In this document: in pieces, positions 18,019 to 26,825 of the stretch
Layout of the letters: each line of letters opens with the position of its first letter
Numbering within the stretch: position 1 is the stretch's first letter
Source of the DNA: Variovorax sp. J22P240
Lineage (GTDB): Bacteria; Pseudomonadota; Gammaproteobacteria; Burkholderiales; Burkholderiaceae_C
Direction: 5' to 3'
Assembly (NCBI RefSeq): GCF_030316855.1
Contig: NZ_JASZYR010000006.1
Location: 212,705 to 276,704 of the forward strand
Length of the DNA: 64,000 bases
Position numbers and translations under genes: made by a program
Notes under the pieces: model-generated
What the model was told of the DNA's origin: nothing
The model's database searches: none
The model's input: the letters and a program-made list of their open reading frames with translations, nothing else

Positions 18019-18633
18019 TCAGGCCACTCCGGCCACCGCGAAGATCAGCGCCCCTCCGCGCAACAGGTCGATCACCGTATCTCGATCGGCGGAAGAGAAG
18101 ACCAAGCACCCGTCGCTGCGCCCCGCCTTGCCGTACAACGCGACGAATTCCGGCTCGACGTACCACTGAGCGTGGATGACGATCAGCCGCTTGTAGGCAT
18201 TGCTGTTCGTCGGCGAAAGGCCGCGCAGGCGCATGGAGAGGCCGTTGCCCTCCGTCGGGCTCATGTAGATCTCGTCGGTCCTGAACAGGCCGATGCTGCT
18301 GGCGAAGCTGTCGGGCACATCCAGGAAGACCTGCGGGATGCCGTCGTTGTCTTCCGGCTCGGACCCGATGCCGTGCGCGACCACGAAGCTGTGAGCGATG
18401 GTCCGGGTCGAGCGATCAATCACATGAAAGCGCGGCTGGCTCGAGTGCACCGAATAGTCCAGCACCGCGGAGTAGGGATGTTCGGAGGGCTGCTCCAGCA
18501 CATAGGCAATGGCCGGCCCCAGCAACGGCGAGCGGGCGGGCATGCCCTGTTGGGCCGACGCCGGACTCGCGGCCAGGTAGCCGCGAGCCAAGATGACGCC
18601 CAGCGCTGTTCGCAGCCACCATCGTCTGGTCAC
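18019..18633 (-). CDS. Murein L,D-transpeptidase catalytic-domain protein (YkuD_2 type)
   Basis: A 204-residue exported protein. The signal peptide is MTRRWWLRTALGVILARGYL and ends ASAQQ. The catalytic cysteine motif is GRSDGCLVFSSADRD (near residue 175), with the upstream HAQWYVEPEFV; this matches the YkuD_2 branch rather than classic L,D-transpeptidases. It probably cross-links or edits peptidoglycan in the periplasm. It is a single gene, with no partner next to it. Confidence 0.8.
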   Translation of the reverse strand: MTRRWWLRTALGVILARGYLAASPASAQQGMPARSPLLGPAIAYVLEQPSEHPYSAVLDYSVHSSQPRFHVIDRSTRTIAHSFVVAHGIGSEPEDNDGIPQVFLDVPDSFASSIGLFRTDEIYMSPTEGNGLSMRLRGLSPTNSNAYKRLIVIHAQWYVEPEFVALYGKAGRSDGCLVFSSADRDTVIDLLRGGALIFAVAGVA

Positions 18634-18741
18634 ACCGCACCTCTCCGACGCCCACCAGAGGCATTGCTCGGCGCAGCCTAGCGTCTTCGTCCCTGGATTT
18701 GAATAGCACTTTGGTGCAACGCAGCCCGGACATTCGGCAAC

Positions 18742-19590
18742 TCAGAGCCCAAGAAGCTGCAGGGCCTGCCGATTCGTTGTCGACTGCGGATCGGCAAGCT
18801 GATTGAGCACATCCATGTGATTGCGCCCCGCCTCGATCTCCGAAGCGATCACGACGCGCAGGCCCCAGGCCTTGGCGATCAGAGCGGCCTGCCTATGGAA
18901 CTCCTCGCTTTCGGCGCCGCCCACCACCGTCACTAATGATCCGCGCGAAGGTGCTGGCATCGCAGCGGGACTGAGGCGCAGGGCCGAGGCTGCGGTCAGG
19001 CCGATATCCGCGGCGAGGAAGGGCGCATGCCGAAGCGGCTCCAATTCGTATAGGCCCGAGATCGACAGGGCCGACTTCACGAGGTCCGCCGGCAGGTCCG
19101 ATGCCACCGCCTGCCAGTCGCAGGCCAGCAGCATCGTTGCCAGATGCCCGCCCGCGGAATGGCCCGCCACGACGATGCGCTTCGGGTCGCCGCCATGCAC
19201 CGAGGCGTTCCGCCAGACCCAGGCCAGCGCCTTCACGAGTTGCAGGGCGATGTGTTCGATGCTCACCGAAGGACACAACGCGTAGTTGAGGTTGACGACC
19301 ATCGCGCCAGCGTCCGCCAGCGGCGGCGCGACGAAGGCGTGGTCGCGCTTGTCGAGCGCGCGCCAATAGCCGCCGTGGATGTAGACGAACACCGGTGCAT
19401 CTGCGCCCGCGGGAAGAATGTCGAGCCGTTCGCTCGGGTCGTCTCCGTAGGCCACATCGAACACCCAGCCCGGCCGGGCCAGCGCGCGCGCCGATGCATC
19501 GGCCCAGTGCTGGAGGATCGCCGGATGCTCGGAGATGCGTGCGCGGCTGTTGTACTGGGCGTCGAACCACTCGGGCGATCGATCGGGCAT
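18742..19590 (-). CDS. Alpha/beta hydrolase (formamidase/carboxylesterase-like)
   Basis: A 282-residue hydrolase. The oxyanion motif is VYIHGGYWRALDKRDH (near residue 70) and the nucleophile elbow is AGHSAGGHLAT (near residue 140). The HGGYWR form is shared with kynurenine formamidase-like enzymes, so an amide or ester of a small aromatic compound is possible. The start at 19590 has GAGGAG seven bases upstream; the open frame to 19899 would cover most of the TetR gene and is rejected. It follows the TetR gene by eight bases, so it is co-transcribed with it. Confidence 0.87.
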   Translation of the reverse strand: MPDRSPEWFDAQYNSRARISEHPAILQHWADASARALARPGWVFDVAYGDDPSERLDILPAGADAPVFVYIHGGYWRALDKRDHAFVAPPLADAGAMVVNLNYALCPSVSIEHIALQLVKALAWVWRNASVHGGDPKRIVVAGHSAGGHLATMLLACDWQAVASDLPADLVKSALSISGLYELEPLRHAPFLAADIGLTAASALRLSPAAMPAPSRGSLVTVVGGAESEEFHRQAALIAKAWGLRVVIASEIEAGRNHMDVLNQLADPQSTTNRQALQLLGL

Positions 19591-19598
19591 GGAACTCC

Positions 19599-20264
19599 TC
19601 AACTTGTCTTGCGCCTGGGCGGCGGCTTCTGCTCGGATTCGCGCAGCGCCGCATCGATCAGCGCATCGGCCATCCACAGCGCAGTGCGTTCGACCTCGCG
19701 ATCGCGCAGGCCCCAGATGTCCTTGAGGATCACGTAGGGCTCGATGCCGTAGACGACGGACAGCGCGTGATGCAGCCGGTCCCGCACCGCAGGCCGCATT
19801 AGTGGCGCGAGTGGCTCGATCGCATGCTGGAGGATGCGCACGCGATGGCCTCGCCGATAGGGCTCCTCCTCCAGCAGCCCTGCACGCTCCAGGCCCCATT
19901 GCTCCAGCGACAACTGTGCGGCGGCGCGCAGTTGCGCCTCGAATTCCTTGAATCGCGGAAAAGTCTGCAGGAACAGCTCATGCACCCGCTCGCGGCCGTT
20001 GGGGTTGTCCGAAGCGAGCCTTCGCACCGGGCCGAGCGAGCTGTCGATCACTGCCGTCACCAGCGCGCTCCGGCTCGGGAAGTAGCGGTACGCGGTGGCG
20101 CGCGACACCTTCGACCGCGCCGCGCATTCGGCCACCGAGGGGATGTGGCCGCTCTCCTGGATGATGGTCATGGCGGTGTCCAGCAGCAAGCGGAAAGTCG
20201 CGGCCCTGACTCCGCGTTCGGGGGGTGTCGGGGGTTCGCTCAGCTTGTGCTTCAGTCGGGCCAT
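19599..20264 (-). CDS. TetR-family transcriptional regulator
   Basis: A 221-residue repressor. The helix-turn-helix is near residues 25-70 (SVAECAARSKVSRATAYRYF). It is divergent from a 14-gene cluster starting at 20444, and the 180-base gap holds a perfect TetR-type palindrome (20344-20363). I infer that it represses both itself plus the downstream hydrolase and the cluster, and is released by the cluster's substrate. The ligand is not known. Confidence 0.9.
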   Translation of the reverse strand: MARLKHKLSEPPTPPERGVRAATFRLLLDTAMTIIQESGHIPSVAECAARSKVSRATAYRYFPSRSALVTAVIDSSLGPVRRLASDNPNGRERVHELFLQTFPRFKEFEAQLRAAAQLSLEQWGLERAGLLEEEPYRRGHRVRILQHAIEPLAPLMRPAVRDRLHHALSVVYGIEPYVILKDIWGLRDREVERTALWMADALIDAALRESEQKPPPRRKTS

Positions 20265-20300
20265 GGGGTTTGTACGGGGCTCGGACAGGTCCGGAATCTA

Positions 20301-20330
20301 TTGTGAACAGCTGCGGCCGGACCGTATGAT
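20301..20330 (+). promoter_or_regulatory. Sigma-70-like promoter for the 20.4-36.1 kb cluster
   Basis: TTGTGA (20301-20306) and TATGAT (20325-20330) are separated by 18 bases and point toward the FAH-family gene. The predicted transcription start near 20337 lies just before the palindrome at 20344-20363, so a bound repressor would block early elongation or polymerase contact. The call is by eye. Confidence 0.5.
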
Positions 20331-20343
20331 GCAGCGATCCCGA

Positions 20344-20363
20344 TTTGAGACGCAAGTCTCAAA
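20344..20363. promoter_or_regulatory. TetR-type operator palindrome
   Basis: TTTGAGAC-GCAA-GTCTCAAA is a perfect eight-base inverted repeat with a four-base centre, 80 bases before the FAH start and 80 bases before the TetR start. TGAGAC/GTCTCA arms are a common form for TetR-family operators. Position and symmetry make it the probable site for the adjacent repressor. Confidence 0.7.
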
Positions 20364-20443
20364 CCTGTCATCCGAGACTTCCGAGATCCCGAGGCAACTG
20401 GCGCACACCAGCAAGACCACGGGACGCCATGGAGACAAAGTCG

Positions 20444-21316
20444 ATGCGTTTGGCCAGCTGGAATTGGGGTGGTCGCGACTGCGTGGGCACGATCTCGCCG
20501 GACGGGCGTGAAGCCACGCCGCTGGGCGTGCGCGACGCATCGCTCGGCGCCCTGCCGCTGATCCAGGCGCTGGCCCGCGGGGAGCCGCTGCCGCAACCTT
20601 CGGGCGTGCGCCTTCCGGTCGAACTCGTCACCCTCCGCGCGCCCTTGCCGCGCCCGCTGCGAAGCCTGTTCTGCGTCGGGCGCAACTACCGCGCGCATGC
20701 GGCCGAGCTGGCTGGCTCGGTGTTCCGCTCGGCCATGCCCGAGAGCGACCCCTGGCCCATCGTCTTCGGCAAGCTCGGCGAATGCGTGGTCGGCCCGCAC
20801 GACACGGTGCGCCTTCCCTCGCCCGCCGCCTCGGTGCAGATCGACTACGAATCCGAACTCGCCGTCGTCATCGGCCGTGGCGGCCGTGACATTCCAGCCT
20901 CGCGCGCGATGGACCACGTGTTCGGCTACACCATCGTCAACGACGTGACCGCGCGCGACGTGCAGATGCGCCACCAGCAATGGGACCTGGGCAAAAGCTT
21001 CGACACCTTCTGCCCGATGGGCCCCTGGATCGTGACGGGCGACGAACTCGACGGCCGCGCCACCCGCGTTCGCGGCTGGGTCAACGGCGCGCTGCGGCAG
21101 GACGGCCAGACGCGCGACATGATCTTCGACATCCCCACGCTGATCGAAACCTGCTCGCGCGGCATCACGCTCCATCCGGGCGACGTCATCGCCACCGGCA
21201 CGCCCTCCGGCGTGGGCATGGGCCTGAACCCGCCGCAATGGCTGAGGTCGGGCGACGTGGTGCGCATCGAGGTCGACGGTGTCGGCGTCATCGAGAACAG
21301 GTTCGAACCATCATGA
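20444..21316 (+). CDS. Fumarylacetoacetate hydrolase (FAH) family protein
   Basis: A 290-residue enzyme of the FAH superfamily, which cleaves C-C bonds in diketo acids or isomerises/decarboxylates hydroxymuconate-type acids. Metal-binding acidic residues lie in SVQIDYESELAVVIG (near residue 130), and the C-terminal ATGTPSGVGMG is conserved. The ATG at 20444 has GGAG 9 bases upstream; an ATG at 20429 is a slightly longer option. It is the first gene of the 14-gene cluster and its stop overlaps the next gene (ATGA). Confidence 0.9.
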   Translation: MRLASWNWGGRDCVGTISPDGREATPLGVRDASLGALPLIQALARGEPLPQPSGVRLPVELVTLRAPLPRPLRSLFCVGRNYRAHAAELAGSVFRSAMPESDPWPIVFGKLGECVVGPHDTVRLPSPAASVQIDYESELAVVIGRGGRDIPASRAMDHVFGYTIVNDVTARDVQMRHQQWDLGKSFDTFCPMGPWIVTGDELDGRATRVRGWVNGALRQDGQTRDMIFDIPTLIETCSRGITLHPGDVIATGTPSGVGMGLNPPQWLRSGDVVRIEVDGVGVIENRFEPS

Positions 21317-22110
21317 GCTTTCAGTTGATCGACCGCATCGCGGTGGAAGAGGAAGGCGAAGGCCCCGCCGTCGTCTGCGTGCACGGGCTGGGCGGCAGCT
21401 CCAACAGCTGGACGCCGTTGATGCCCGCGCTGGTGCGGCATCGCGTGATCCGCATCGACCTGCCGGGCAGCGGACGCTCGCAGCGGGCCGAGGGCGAGCT
21501 GTCGATCGAGCGCTATGTCGAAACGCTGCTGAACATCTGCGAGCGGCTGAGCGTCCCGCGCGCGCACTGGCTCGGTCACTCGATGGGCACCATCGTGTGC
21601 CAGCACATCGCGGCGGCGCATCCGAAGCGGGTGGCGAGCGTCGCGCTGTTCGGCCCGCTCATCGCGCCGCCCGACGCGGCGCGCACGGCCATGAAGGCCC
21701 GGGCCGCGAAGGCGCGCGAAGGCGCTGCGGGCATGCACGAGATCACCCAAGGGCTGCTCCAGGCGGCGATTTCGCGCGACACGCGCGAGCGCCTTCCGGT
21801 GGCCGCGGCCTTCGTGCGCGAGAGCCTGATGCGACAGGACGGCGACGGCTATGCGCGCAGCTGCGAAGCGCTGGCCGGTGCGCAGCCCGCGGCGGTCGAG
21901 AACATCGAGGCGCCCGTCCTGCTGGTGACGGGCGACGAGGACGGCGTGGCACCGCCGCAGGCCGTGCGCGCCATGGCCGACCGGCTGCACCGCGCCGCCA
22001 GCAAACGCGTGGTTGTGCTCCCGCGCTGCGGGCACTGGACGCCGGTCGAGCGCCCCGAGGAGTGCCAGCGCGAGCTGCGCGACTTTCTTGCAACCCATGC
22101 AAGGGACTGA
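21313..22110 (+). CDS. Alpha/beta-fold hydrolase
   Basis: A 265-residue hydrolase of the haloperoxidase/lactonase/meta-cleavage-product type. The early motif is VCVHGLGGSSNSW (near residue 22), the nucleophile elbow is LGHSMGTIVCQH (near residue 88), the acid is in VTGDEDGV, and the terminal His is in RCGHWTPVERP. It resembles 3-oxoadipate enol-lactonase-like members but could hydrolyse another ester. It overlaps the FAH gene by four bases and the amidohydrolase gene by one, so all three are coupled. Confidence 0.9.
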   Translation: MSFQLIDRIAVEEEGEGPAVVCVHGLGGSSNSWTPLMPALVRHRVIRIDLPGSGRSQRAEGELSIERYVETLLNICERLSVPRAHWLGHSMGTIVCQHIAAAHPKRVASVALFGPLIAPPDAARTAMKARAAKAREGAAGMHEITQGLLQAAISRDTRERLPVAAAFVRESLMRQDGDGYARSCEALAGAQPAAVENIEAPVLLVTGDEDGVAPPQAVRAMADRLHRAASKRVVVLPRCGHWTPVERPEECQRELRDFLATHARD

Positions 22111-23402
22111 TGATGGCCGACGTCCTCTTCACGAACGTGCGAATCTTCGACGGTGGTGGCGAAGCGCCCTTCACCGGTGACGTGCTGGTGCAGGGCAACC
22201 GCATCGCGCGCGTCGTCAAGACCGCCTACGGCGCGCGATCCGCACCCATCAGCGGCGCGCAGGTGATCGACGGCGCCGGCGCCTTCCTCATGCCGGGCAT
22301 GGTCGAGGCGCACACTCACTTCTCCTGGAACGACCAACCCAGTCTCGACGCGATCCAGCGCATGCCACCGGAAGAACACATCCTGTGGTGCGCCGAAGTC
22401 GCGAAGCGCTATCTCGACATGGGCTGGACCAGCTGCGTCGGCGCCGCCACCGCCAAGCCCCGACTCGACGTGGTCATCCGCAACGCGATCAACGACGGCA
22501 CCATCATCGGCCCGCGCTACCTGGCCGCGAGCCAGGAGATCACCGTGCCGGGTGGGCTGGGGGACACCACGAAGCCGCACCTGCCACAGCCGGAGTTCGC
22601 CTTCGGCGCGGTCGTCAGCGGTGCGGAGGAGATGCGCCGCTGCGTCCGCATGTTCGCCAAGTACGGCGTCGACTCCCTCAAGATCAATCTCTCCGGCGAA
22701 TCGATCACCGGCATGCCGAGCGAGATGAGCCAGTTCACCGAAGAAGAGATCACCGTCTGCGTCCAGGAAGCCAAGGCGTGGGGCAAGCGCGTGGCGGCAC
22801 ATGCGCGCTCCACCTGGTCGATCAAGCAATGCGTGAAGCAGGGCATCGAGGTGATCTACCACGCCAGCTTCACCGACGAGGAAGCGCTCGACATGCTGGA
22901 GGCGAAGAAGACCGAGCACTTCATCGCGCCCGGCCTGGCCTGGCTCATCAACACCTGCCATCACGCGAGCCAGTGGGGCCTGACGCCCGAGGTGACGCGC
23001 AAGATGGGCTACCACCGCGAGCTCGAAGCCGCCGTCGAAAGCATGCGCGCCATGCGCAAGCGCGGCATCCGCATCCTGCCGGGCGGGGACTACGGCTTCG
23101 CGTGGACACCGCACGGCACCAACGCGAAAGACCTGGAGTACTTCGTCAAGTACGTCGGCATGAGCACGATGGAAGCGCTGCTCTCCGCCACCGCATGGGG
23201 CGGCCCGATGATGCGCATGGGCAAAGTGCTGGGCTACATCCGCGAGGGCTACCTCGCCGACATCTTGCTGGTCGACGGGGACCCGCTCGCCGACATCACC
23301 GTGCTGCAGGACAAGTCGCGAATCATGGCCGTCATGAAGGACGGTGAATTCCACCGCGCCCCGCCCGTGCGCTCCGCGCGCACCACCCGCTGGGCCGCAT
23401 AG
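22110..23402 (+). CDS. Metal-dependent amidohydrolase (paralogue 1)
   Basis: A 430-residue TIM-barrel hydrolase of the imidazolonepropionase/prolidase-like branch. The metal motif is EAHTHFSWN (near residue 67), later His sites are in VAAHARS and IYHASFTDEEA, and the C-terminal GYLADILLVDGDPLADITVL is typical. The gene can start at either of two adjacent ATGs (22110 or 22113). It is clearly paralogous to the next gene over its whole length. The natural substrate is unknown; enzymes of this branch often cleave cyclic amides, ureides or dipeptides. Confidence 0.9.
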   Translation: MMADVLFTNVRIFDGGGEAPFTGDVLVQGNRIARVVKTAYGARSAPISGAQVIDGAGAFLMPGMVEAHTHFSWNDQPSLDAIQRMPPEEHILWCAEVAKRYLDMGWTSCVGAATAKPRLDVVIRNAINDGTIIGPRYLAASQEITVPGGLGDTTKPHLPQPEFAFGAVVSGAEEMRRCVRMFAKYGVDSLKINLSGESITGMPSEMSQFTEEEITVCVQEAKAWGKRVAAHARSTWSIKQCVKQGIEVIYHASFTDEEALDMLEAKKTEHFIAPGLAWLINTCHHASQWGLTPEVTRKMGYHRELEAAVESMRAMRKRGIRILPGGDYGFAWTPHGTNAKDLEYFVKYVGMSTMEALLSATAWGGPMMRMGKVLGYIREGYLADILLVDGDPLADITVLQDKSRIMAVMKDGEFHRAPPVRSARTTRWAA

Positions 23403-23421
23403 GTCGCACAGGAGATACGTC

Positions 23422-24705
23422 ATGGCCGATGTCGTCTTCACCAACGTCCGCATCCTCGACGGCACGGGGCAGAACCCCTACACCGGCAGCGTACTCGTGC
23501 GCGGCAACCGCATCCGCCAGGTCGGGCGCAGTTCGGCACCCATCGCCCCCGGCGGCGCGACCGTGATCGACGGCGCAGGCGCCACACTCATGCCCGGCAT
23601 GTGCGAGGCCCACACGCACTTCTCTTGGAACGACGCGGCCACGCTCTCGGCCATCCAGACCATGCCGCTCGAAGAGCACGTGCTGTGGTGCGCCAAGGTG
23701 GCGCGGCGCTATCTCCAGGCGGGCTTCACCTCCTGCGTCGGCGCCGCCTGCGCCAAGCCGCGCCTCGACGTGGTGATCCGCAACGCCATCAACGCGGGGC
23801 AGATTCCCGGCCCGCGCTACCTCGCCGCCAGCCAGGAGATCACGGTGCTCGGCGGCCTCGGCGACGAGACCTTGCCGCACCTGCCCTTCCCCGAGTTCAG
23901 CTTCGGCGTGAACATCTCCGGACCCGAGGAGATGCGCAAGGCCGTGCGCATGTTCCTCAAGTACGGGGTGGACTCTGTCAAGCTCAACCTCTCGGGCGAC
24001 AACTTCACGCCCGATTCTCCCTCCGAGACGACCTGGATGATGGACGAGGAAGTCGAAGCCGCCATGCGCGAGGTGCGCATTCGCGGCAAGCGCGGCATCG
24101 CCCACGCGCGCTCGTCGGACAGCGTGAAGCAGGCGCTGCGCCACGGCATCGACCTGATCTACCACGCGAGCTTCGTCGACGACGAGGCGATCGACATGCT
24201 CGAGGCTGCGAAGGACCGCGTGTTCGTCGCACCGGGCATCGCGATCCTCTACGCGATGCTGCACGAGGCCGAGCCCTACGGCATCACGCGCGCCATGGCG
24301 GTCGACATGGGCTACGAGACCGAGTGGGAGGCGGCCTGCGTGTCGCTGTCGAAGATGCACAAGCGCGGCATTCGCGTGCTGCCGGGCGGCGACTACGGCT
24401 TCGCCTTCACGCCGCATTGCCAGAATGCCCGGGATCTGGAGTTCTTCGTCAAGTACCTCGGCTTCACACCGATGGAAGCGATCCGCTCGACCACGCTCTA
24501 CGGCGGCCAGATCATGATGAAGCCGGACGAACTCGGTGTCATCAAGGACGGCTACCTGGCCGACATGCTGCTGGTCGACGGCGACCCGCTGGCCAATCTG
24601 TCGATCCTGCGCGACCCGAAGCGCATCCTCGCGGTGATGAAGGACGGCGAGTTCGCCAAGGCGCCGGAGATTGCCTCGCAGCGGGGCTGGGAGCGCGCCG
24701 CGTGA
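23422..24705 (+). CDS. Metal-dependent amidohydrolase (paralogue 2)
   Basis: A 427-residue amidohydrolase that shares the block order of its neighbour: EAHTHFSWND, CVGAACAKPRLDVVIRNAIN, PGPRYLAASQEITVLGGLGD, and GYLADMLLVDGDPLANLSIL. The start at 23422 has CAGGAG about ten bases upstream; an earlier in-frame ATG at 23344 lies inside the previous gene. Retention of both copies side by side suggests sequential or heteromeric action on one compound. Its stop overlaps the GTG start of the LivH gene. Confidence 0.9.
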   Translation: MADVVFTNVRILDGTGQNPYTGSVLVRGNRIRQVGRSSAPIAPGGATVIDGAGATLMPGMCEAHTHFSWNDAATLSAIQTMPLEEHVLWCAKVARRYLQAGFTSCVGAACAKPRLDVVIRNAINAGQIPGPRYLAASQEITVLGGLGDETLPHLPFPEFSFGVNISGPEEMRKAVRMFLKYGVDSVKLNLSGDNFTPDSPSETTWMMDEEVEAAMREVRIRGKRGIAHARSSDSVKQALRHGIDLIYHASFVDDEAIDMLEAAKDRVFVAPGIAILYAMLHEAEPYGITRAMAVDMGYETEWEAACVSLSKMHKRGIRVLPGGDYGFAFTPHCQNARDLEFFVKYLGFTPMEAIRSTTLYGGQIMMKPDELGVIKDGYLADMLLVDGDPLANLSILRDPKRILAVMKDGEFAKAPEIASQRGWERAA

Positions 24706-25643
24706 GCCGAAAGAACTGGGCGCTCCTGCTGCTGTTCGGCGTGCCGGTCGCGGTGTTCGCCGTCTGGGCGATCGTCGACAACGCCTCGCTGTTCTTCAAG
24801 ACCCTCCTGAACGGACTCACGCTCGCTTCGCTGTACTTCCTCGTCGCGAGCGGCTTCACGCTGGTGTTCGGCTTGATGCGCAACGTCAACCTCGCGCATG
24901 GTTCGCTCTATCTTTTCGGGGCCTATGTCGGCTGGTACGTGGGCGAACACACCGGGTCATGGGTACTGGCGGTGATCGCGGGCTTTCTCGCAGCCGCCGT
25001 GATGGGCCTGCTCATGCAGGTGCTGGTGTTCCGCCACATGCAGGGGCAGGACCTGCGGCAGACGCTCGTCACGATAGGTCTGTCGATCGTGCTCGCGGAC
25101 CTGATGCTCTGGGCCTGGGGTGCCGAGATCTACACCTTCGATCCGCCGTCATGGATCTACGGTTCGACCACGCTGCCGCTGGTCAACAAGTTCCCGACCT
25201 ATCGCATCGTCGTGCTGATCGCCTCCATCGTGATCGGCGTCGGCCTGTGGCTGCTGCTCGCGCGCACCCGCATCGGCATGATGATCCGCGCCGGCGTGGA
25301 TGACCGGGGGATGCTGGCGGCATCGGGCGTCAACGTGCAGCGCGTCTTCGCGCTGACCTTCGCCATCGGTGCGGGCTTGGCTGGACTGGCCGGCGTCGTG
25401 GGTGGCACCGCACTGTCGATCTCGCCGGGAGAGGACACGCGCTACCTGCTCGCATCTTTGGTCGTGGTGATCGTCGGCGGAATGGGCAGCGTGGTGGGCG
25501 CGGCCATCGGTGCGCTGCTGATCGGTCTGGCCGAGCAGTTCGGCCTCGCCTACGCGCCGACCTACAGCGTAGTCTTCACCTTCGTGATCATGGTGGTCGC
25601 GCTGGCCTTCAAGCCGCGTGGGCTGATGGGGAAGAATTCGTGA
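24702..25643 (+). CDS. ABC transporter permease, LivH type
   Basis: A 313-residue permease starting at GTG 24702 (MSRKNWALLLLFGVP), which shares GTGA with the preceding stop. The family loop is FGLMRNVNLAHGSLYLFGAY (near residue 60), and GVDDRGMLAASGVNV is the cytoplasmic coupling segment. About eight membrane helices are visible. With the next four genes it makes a second complete Liv system, unlike the first in gene order (livH-livM-livK-livG-livF). Confidence 0.9.
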   Translation: MSRKNWALLLLFGVPVAVFAVWAIVDNASLFFKTLLNGLTLASLYFLVASGFTLVFGLMRNVNLAHGSLYLFGAYVGWYVGEHTGSWVLAVIAGFLAAAVMGLLMQVLVFRHMQGQDLRQTLVTIGLSIVLADLMLWAWGAEIYTFDPPSWIYGSTTLPLVNKFPTYRIVVLIASIVIGVGLWLLLARTRIGMMIRAGVDDRGMLAASGVNVQRVFALTFAIGAGLAGLAGVVGGTALSISPGEDTRYLLASLVVVIVGGMGSVVGAAIGALLIGLAEQFGLAYAPTYSVVFTFVIMVVALAFKPRGLMGKNS

Positions 25644-26809
25644 GCGCGGCAAAGTGGCGGCGCGCCATGAACTCGTCGTCCGCCGCGGCGGCGGAGGCTG
25701 CGCGCGGCGTGCGCGATACGAGCCGGCCGACGGTCGTGCATTCCACCGCACAGGCGCTGCCCTCGCGCGGCGTCGCAACAGAGGCACGCTTCTCGAGTTG
25801 GTGGCGGTCCGTCGTGCGCGCCGTGAAGTGGCGTCACATCGCGGTCATCGTCTTCGTCTTTGCCTACCCGTTCTTCGCCACGCCCTTCTTCACTTTCCAG
25901 ATTGGCGCGCAATCGCTGGCGCTCGGCCTCATCGCGCTGTCGCTGATCTTCCTCGGCGGCTACGGCGGCATGGTCTCGCTCGCGCAGATGACGGTCGCGG
26001 GCTTCGCGGCCTACATGCTGGCGATCTTCGGTACGAGCAGCAACGTGGCGATCAGTCTGGGATGGCCGTGGTGGCTGGCGCTCATCGTCGCGATCTCGCT
26101 GGCAACGCTGGTGGCCGCCGCCATCGGCTGGCTGTCGGTGCGCACCGAGGGCATCTACACCATCATGATCACGCTCGCGGTGGGTGTCGCCTTCTTCTAC
26201 CTGGCGCAACAGAACTACACGGTCTTCAACGGCTTCCAGGGCTTCAGCCGCATCGCGGCGCCGAGGGTCTTCGACCTGGACCTGGGCCAGCCGATGCCCT
26301 TCTACTTTCTGGTGCTCGCCTGCTCGCTGGCCGGCTACTTCTTTGTCAAGCACCTGATCCGCGCGCCCTTCGGCATCGCGCTGCAGGGCATCCGCGACAA
26401 CCCGCGCCGCATGCAGGCGCTGGGCTACAACGTGACGGCGCATCGCGTCGGCGCCTACGCGGTGGCGGGCTTTCTCGCGGCGGTGGGCGGCATCCTGATG
26501 GTCTGGTACAACGGCCGCATCTCGCCCGGCACCGTCGGCGTCGGCGCGATGATCAACATCCTCATCATCGCCGTGCTCGGCGGCATGAAGCACCCCATCG
26601 GTGCCTTCATCGGCGCGATCGTCTTCGTGCTGCTGCAGAACTTCGCGATCGACCTGGTCGACCGCGAACGCTTCAATCTCGTGATCGGCGGGGTCTTCCT
26701 CGCGATCGTGCTGTTTTCACCCGACGGGTTGCTCGGCTTGTGGCAAAGCCTTCGCAACCGCCTGGGCTCCGCTTTCACCCACCGCGGCCATGGCCGCATT
26801 CATCGATGA
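25640..26809 (+). CDS. ABC transporter permease, LivM type, with long N-terminal extension
   Basis: A 389-residue protein if started at the GTG at 25640 (GTGA overlap). The first 60 residues are polar and low-complexity (SSSAAAAEAARGVRD) before the first membrane helix, longer than in usual LivM. The core has LGGYGGMVSLAQMTVAGFAA and IRDNPRRMQALGYNV. An internal ATG at 25667 would shorten the extension only slightly. It pairs with the LivH protein. Confidence 0.9.
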   Translation: MSAAKWRRAMNSSSAAAAEAARGVRDTSRPTVVHSTAQALPSRGVATEARFSSWWRSVVRAVKWRHIAVIVFVFAYPFFATPFFTFQIGAQSLALGLIALSLIFLGGYGGMVSLAQMTVAGFAAYMLAIFGTSSNVAISLGWPWWLALIVAISLATLVAAAIGWLSVRTEGIYTIMITLAVGVAFFYLAQQNYTVFNGFQGFSRIAAPRVFDLDLGQPMPFYFLVLACSLAGYFFVKHLIRAPFGIALQGIRDNPRRMQALGYNVTAHRVGAYAVAGFLAAVGGILMVWYNGRISPGTVGVGAMINILIIAVLGGMKHPIGAFIGAIVFVLLQNFAIDLVDRERFNLVIGGVFLAIVLFSPDGLLGLWQSLRNRLGSAFTHRGHGRIHR

Positions 26810-26825
26810 CAAGAAGGAGCGAGAC

